64,000 nucleotides of DNA from assembly GCA_028023455.1 (NCBI GenBank), contig JAQFVV010012395.1, forward strand, positions 9,402,654 through 9,466,653, written 5' to 3'. Shown one piece after another: positions 60,601 to 64,000 of this stretch (its first letter is position 1; each line of letters begins with the position of its first letter). This DNA is from Epiperipatus broadwayi. Lineage: Eukaryota > Onychophora > Udeonychophora > Euonychophora > Peripatidae. Under the pieces are notes generated by a model, which did not search any database, was not told the origin of the DNA, and was given only the letters and a program-made list of their open reading frames with translations. Made by a program: the position numbers and the translations under genes.

Positions 60601-61156
60601 ACTTACTAACTGAATTTAAACTCTAATGATGCTATTGATTAGATTCTGTAATAAAATTCAGAGCGAAGGCTGTAGTAATTATAGGTTAATATGAATATTG
60701 ATTACTTAATATGTATTAGTCTGTTATTAAGTTTATTATTTATAACTATTTCAATTTTTTAAATCACTATGAGCTCATTATCTACATTTAATGTGAATTA
60801 TTACACTGCCCATCGTTGAATTTTTTTTCAAATGTACTGTATTACCACTTGATATTTAGTATATTTTTGTTCAATTTCTTAGGCTTTTATTATTTCAATT
60901 TCAGTGATTTTGAGACATTTTTGTTTTCGTGGGGGGGGGTCCAAATATCAATTTCAGCAATTTTGAAACATTTTTGTTTTAAATTTCAATTTCAGCGATT
61001 TTAGCCATTTTTGTTTTCGTGCTGGGGGAGGTTCTAATTTTCAATTTCAGCGATTTTGAGCAATTTTTGTTTTTTGAAATTTATCACTTACAGGCTTTTT
61101 GGTGTTTCTGCAGCGTCACCTGGTAGCTCATCCAGTAGGTGAGAAAAGCACCAAAA
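57695..61156. mobile_element. Large foldback structure, ~1.2-kb arms
   Basis: The left arm (57695-58692, continued at 59586-59838) and right arm (59953-61156) are reverse complements end to end. Matching landmarks are GGTGCTTTTCTCACCTACTG at the ends, AACGATGGGCAGTGTAATAA, ACAGCCTTCGCTCTGAATTT (twice in each arm), CATCTTAGGGTTATG and AAATCACTA(G/A)TGTTTTGCC. The spacer is about 115 bases (59839-59952) and contains the small hairpin GTTTCACC...GGTGAAAC. Each arm end holds three or four short tandem units built on AAATCGCTGAAATTGAAA. No transposase. The left arm is split by the TA-flanked element at 58695-59585. A non-autonomous foldback transposon is the simplest reading. A palindromic duplication is the alternative. 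Confidence 0.85.
58695..59585 (+). mobile_element. TA-flanked inverted-repeat element, copy 2 (891 bp, intact ends)
   Basis: The ends are CACCTGGGTCTCATTTTATG and, inverted, TACCTGGGTCTCATTTTATG, flanked by TA at 58693-58694 and 59586-59587. The uninterrupted right arm of the foldback has TTCTTATATTTAG at the corresponding place, that is, the empty site with one TA. This shows directly both the boundaries and the TA duplication. The interior contains repeated ATGCGATT-type motifs near both ends and no long ORF, so it is non-autonomous. The TA target and inverted ends fit the Tc1/mariner superfamily, perhaps pogo-like. The exact family is unknown to me. Confidence 0.9.
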
Positions 61157-62043
61157 AATTACATAATAATCAAATAACTGTTTTTTTATTATCAACAGTC
61201 AAAAAAAGCAGTTTCATTTCAGAAGCAAAATCATTTTTATTTGGCTTTTTTTTTTTAAATGTGAACAAATAAATATCAATATCTGATAAATCTATTGAAA
61301 AGTTTAAAATCTTTTGATAACTTTTACAGTATTGTGACAAATTTTAACAGACTGTCAAGAATGGTATGTAATAAATAGATTTTCTTGTAATTTGCATTGC
61401 TAAAGATATAAAATTCTATTTTTAAAAATAAAATACTTGCATCAAGTAATAATTTATATTCTTGATTTTTAATAAATATTCTACAATTATTGCACAAAAA
61501 CAATCATGATATTAATAAACTTTGTCAAGTTTCTAGATGTTTGAAATATTAGTAATATTGCAAAATTGAAGACTTCGAAGAGAGAATATAAGTCCATCAA
61601 TACAGACTTTAAAAGACTTTTAAGTTGCCATATTTTTATTTACCCTGACATCTATAGAATTTTTTTGGAATTAAAATATTAGAATTAAATATGTGTGATT
61701 TTAGTGACAATTTAAAAAACAAAGTTAGCAATTTCTCTCAATAGTTAGCAAATTGAATTTTGTGATTCCTCATAAGAAATGCATCACCAAGAAAATAAAA
61801 GAAATTGAGCAACAGATACAAAAGTACTTCTTAATTTTTTCTTTGTTTTACAATTATAATTATAGGTATGAATGTGAGATATTTTGTTCAGTTCCATACA
61901 TTCAAAAAGATTCAAGAATTTAGAATTTTAGAATAATGGTATTCACTTTAAATTTTTTTCTAGTATTTAGATTTGCAAGTTGATATAATCCAATCGTGAC
62001 ATATGACAAACTTTTTTCTCTATTCTTCATTATAATCTTTTAC
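61157..62043. other. Non-coding AT-rich stretch
   Basis: No gene recognised. Confidence 0.4.
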
Positions 62044-62153
62044 TTTTTTTTTCCATATGTCATAGCATCGGCTGGGAGGCAAACCTACAATCGTCTGCAA
62101 CCAACTACTTGCTTGCAAGGCTTCTGTGATGACCTCTCGGCTAACAATGCTTG
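62044..62153 (-). repeat. tRNA-derived SINE A, copy 6 (degenerate)
   Basis: On the minus strand the head is CAAGCATTGTTAGCCGAGAG, the B box is drifted (GTAGGTTTGCCTCCC), and CCGATGCTATGACATATGGA plus an A tail close it. The 3' end groups it with copies 3 and 4. No readable target-site duplication. An open frame running through it is incidental. Confidence 0.75.
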
Positions 62154-62790
62154 TTTTTTGTTTGTCTGTTTTGCTGTAGTTAAGAATTTAATATTTGCAC
62201 TTCTATCTAAGTTCAATTTTAGCTTTTGCTAACTTTATTCTTCAAATTTTAAACTTATATATATATAGTTGTTAATTAGCATATAGTGAAACAGACAGAT
62301 CGAAGAACCGATCTTAGTTTCATGTGTTTTTTGAAGTACGGTAATTCGAACTACTATTTGCCCGCAATGAGATTTTTCTATTTCAAGTCACATAAAAATT
62401 GGGATATATTTTATGTTTTGTAAAAAGATATGTAAAGATTCCGTGTATAAATATCACAAATCATGAAATAATATTCGTGTGTGCGTGGTTTGTGAATTTA
62501 TAGCAGCTTAATTTAAAAGTTTCATTGCGGGTGTATTTGTTTAAATTTTAACTTTTTAGAATTATACAAAGTCGTTTAAAAATACTGATCAAAAGTCACA
62601 TTCCTTTGATCAGTGTTTTTAATTAAAATCTGTCTTGTACAAATGTATAGAGTAATTAATTTGTATTTGAAAATTAGATAAGGAATTTATATTTTGTAAT
62701 TACTTGGTCAATTTAAAATTGTGTATTAAAGTTAAAGATAGCTGAAAATGGAACAATGGAAATGGATAATTGATATTGTATGGTCAAGTT
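62154..62790. other. Non-coding stretch
   Basis: Contains a short hairpin TGATCAAAAGTCACATTCCTTTGATCA-like palindrome near 62586-62613. No gene. Confidence 0.35.
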
Positions 62791-63190
62791 GGATTGCTGG
62801 AGGCTAGAGAAAAGTAGGCGGAGTCTCAAACAAAAACCAGGCAGAAAGGTCAACCGTGGCCATCTTAGAAAAAACTAACATTCTAACTTTTGACGTGGTT
62901 GAGAGTAGATAGTCTCAAGACAGCACAGCAGTTGCTAGAGAAATCGCTACAACTCTTGTTAAGAAGTCCACCAGTAAACCGTAATGTCGATGGGCTAAGT
63001 GCCAGGAGCTGATCTCTGTCCTGCCAATTTGAATCTTCGTGCCGCTGTCTGATCATGCTTTACGTGCTTCAAAATTTCCAGCTTCCAATCTCCAAATTGA
63101 CTATGCCTTTCAAGTAAATTTCAAATGCGCGCCTACGTTCGTCAGAAATACCATCGTGAGAAGCCAAGCCGGATGAAGAAAGAAGGGTAA
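62791..63190 (+). other. Possible host promoter / non-coding exon
   Basis: Less AT-rich and more complex than the rest of the window, with several CpG dinucleotides and no repeat signature. GTGGCCATCTTAG (about 62857) contains a YY1-like core on the minus strand. A candidate splice donor (AAGAAGG followed by GTAACTG) lies near 63187. No long open frame, so if it is an exon it would be untranslated. Very tentative. Confidence 0.2.
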
Positions 63191-63779
63191 CTGTGTTACA
63201 TGAACTTTTAACTTTCTCCCGAGCTTAATTTTATAGTTAATCTGTCAATCAAATTAATCACATGTAAGTTTTGTTTCTTTTATAATGCTACTTTTTAAAA
63301 CCTGTCAGTAAATTTTCTTTTCTCTTATTCCTCCGCTCTAGTCTTTAGAAAATAATTTATAAATATTGTACTTAATAGTAATAATGATTCAAATGAATAC
63401 ATTTATATTTTCCTTTATTATTTATGCTATAAACAAACGATGCCAATAGTAATATTTCCCAACTCTGTTTAAAGCTAGTTTATAATATTGATTATAGTTA
63501 TTTTAAAAGTAAGTTCGTTGTTTTGAATTCAAGATTATTTCATATGTTGAGTTGGCAGATATTAAAACACTTTATTATAATGAATTCGTATTTTGTCATA
63601 TTATTGTAATCTAAAGTTCAATCGTAAATATGTAAAGGGTTTTAAGTTTATTATTTTAATGTCATACATGAAATGAGAAATAATTCTCAGTGTAAAATTT
63701 GATACTATCGCTACCGCCTGAACAACCTGGGGGTTTAGGGGTTTCAGAGTAAACTTAATTAATTATTGCTTTCGCGGTC
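63191..63779. other. Non-coding stretch
   Basis: AT-rich, no repeat or gene recognised. If the flanking pieces are exons this would be intronic. Confidence 0.3.
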
Positions 63780-63985
63780 AGTTTAATTCCGCCATGTTTT
63801 ATTGGAATAGTTATATCAGCTGTTGCGTAGAAATAGACGAATTGATTATCCAGGTTTTGTATAATTCCTTTTTAAATCCACTTCAAGCACTCGTCCTCGA
63901 TGACTGTGGCAATGCCTTTCCTTCGCCGAAGTTAGCGTCTCGCCATACTACCATATGGGGAAGAAAGCAATTCTTTCCCAGGTAA
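63780..63985 (+). other. Possible host exon at right edge
   Basis: A 63-residue open frame from the ATG at 63794 with non-repetitive composition (CpG-containing codons, for example near 63893-63945). TTCTTTCCCAG|GTAATC near 63977 fits a splice acceptor or, less well, a donor. No domain is recognisable and the window ends here. The ATG context includes CCGCCATG, another YY1-like core. Confidence 0.2.
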
Positions 63986-64000
63986 TCTCTTGGATCACCG

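Overview
The window looks like a piece of an AT-rich (roughly three-quarters A+T by eye) invertebrate-type animal nuclear genome. The reasons are: no bacterial-style gene density, no operons, long non-coding stretches, microsatellites, tRNA-derived SINEs, an APE-type RTE-clade LINE, Penelope-like element (PLE) remnants with GIY-YIG endonucleases, LTR-flanked elements, and many hairpin/MITE-like repeats. I cannot place the organism more precisely. No convincing host protein-coding gene is visible. The only host-like candidate is a less repetitive, more GC-balanced stretch at the right edge (about 62.8-64.0 kb) that may hold a promoter and non-coding exon.

Layout. 0-4.2 kb: non-coding DNA with one degenerate tRNA-SINE and one 75-bp-arm hairpin. 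4.2-11.1 kb: an old non-autonomous LTR element on the minus strand. It has two ~1.45-1.6 kb direct repeats, a polypurine tract and a short coiled-coil ORF, and it carries a nested SINE and a Penelope-like fragment. 11.1-13.0 kb: a hairpin MITE and a broken Penelope-like RT plus GIY-YIG copy. 14.0 kb: a textbook SINE insertion with 15-bp target-site duplication. 14.5-17.2 kb: a tandem repeat and a foldback element built of ~151-bp units. 17.7-22 kb: two RTE-LINE copies, one with the 5'-inverted structure expected from twin priming. 22.9-32.1 kb: degenerate tandem repeats, hairpins, SINEs, an RTE 3' fragment, a weak retropepsin-like remnant, and a 240-bp palindrome.

32.1-37.7 kb: a young non-autonomous LTR element with two 1658-bp LTRs, a candidate primer binding site, a polypurine tract, and one 242-aa coiled-coil/acidic/basic ORF but no pol genes. 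40.4-43.7 kb: a nearly complete RTE-clade LINE whose single ORF is split by one frameshift, with a (GAT)n tail. 44.0 kb: a 130-bp (TTA)n tract. 45.5-46.3 kb: an internally deleted RTE derivative. 46.9-47.3 kb: a GIY-YIG remnant. 51.5-53.0 kb and 58.7-59.6 kb: two copies of a TA-flanked inverted-repeat DNA transposon-like family, with a third internal fragment at 28.2-28.7 kb. 57.7-61.2 kb: a large foldback structure with ~1.2-kb arms. Its left arm is interrupted by one of those TA-flanked insertions, and the intact right arm preserves the empty target site.

How the parts relate. The RTE copies share a recognisable 5' UTR and 3' end, so truncated, inverted and deleted copies can be read against the near-complete copy at 40.4-43.7 kb. 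The SINEs end in A-rich tails, not in the RTE-type GAT repeat, so the LINE that moved them is probably not the RTE seen here. The most unusual features are the large foldback with its in-locus empty site, the pair of pol-less LTR elements with coiled-coil ORFs, the twin-primed RTE copy, and the foldback with internal 151-bp tandem units.
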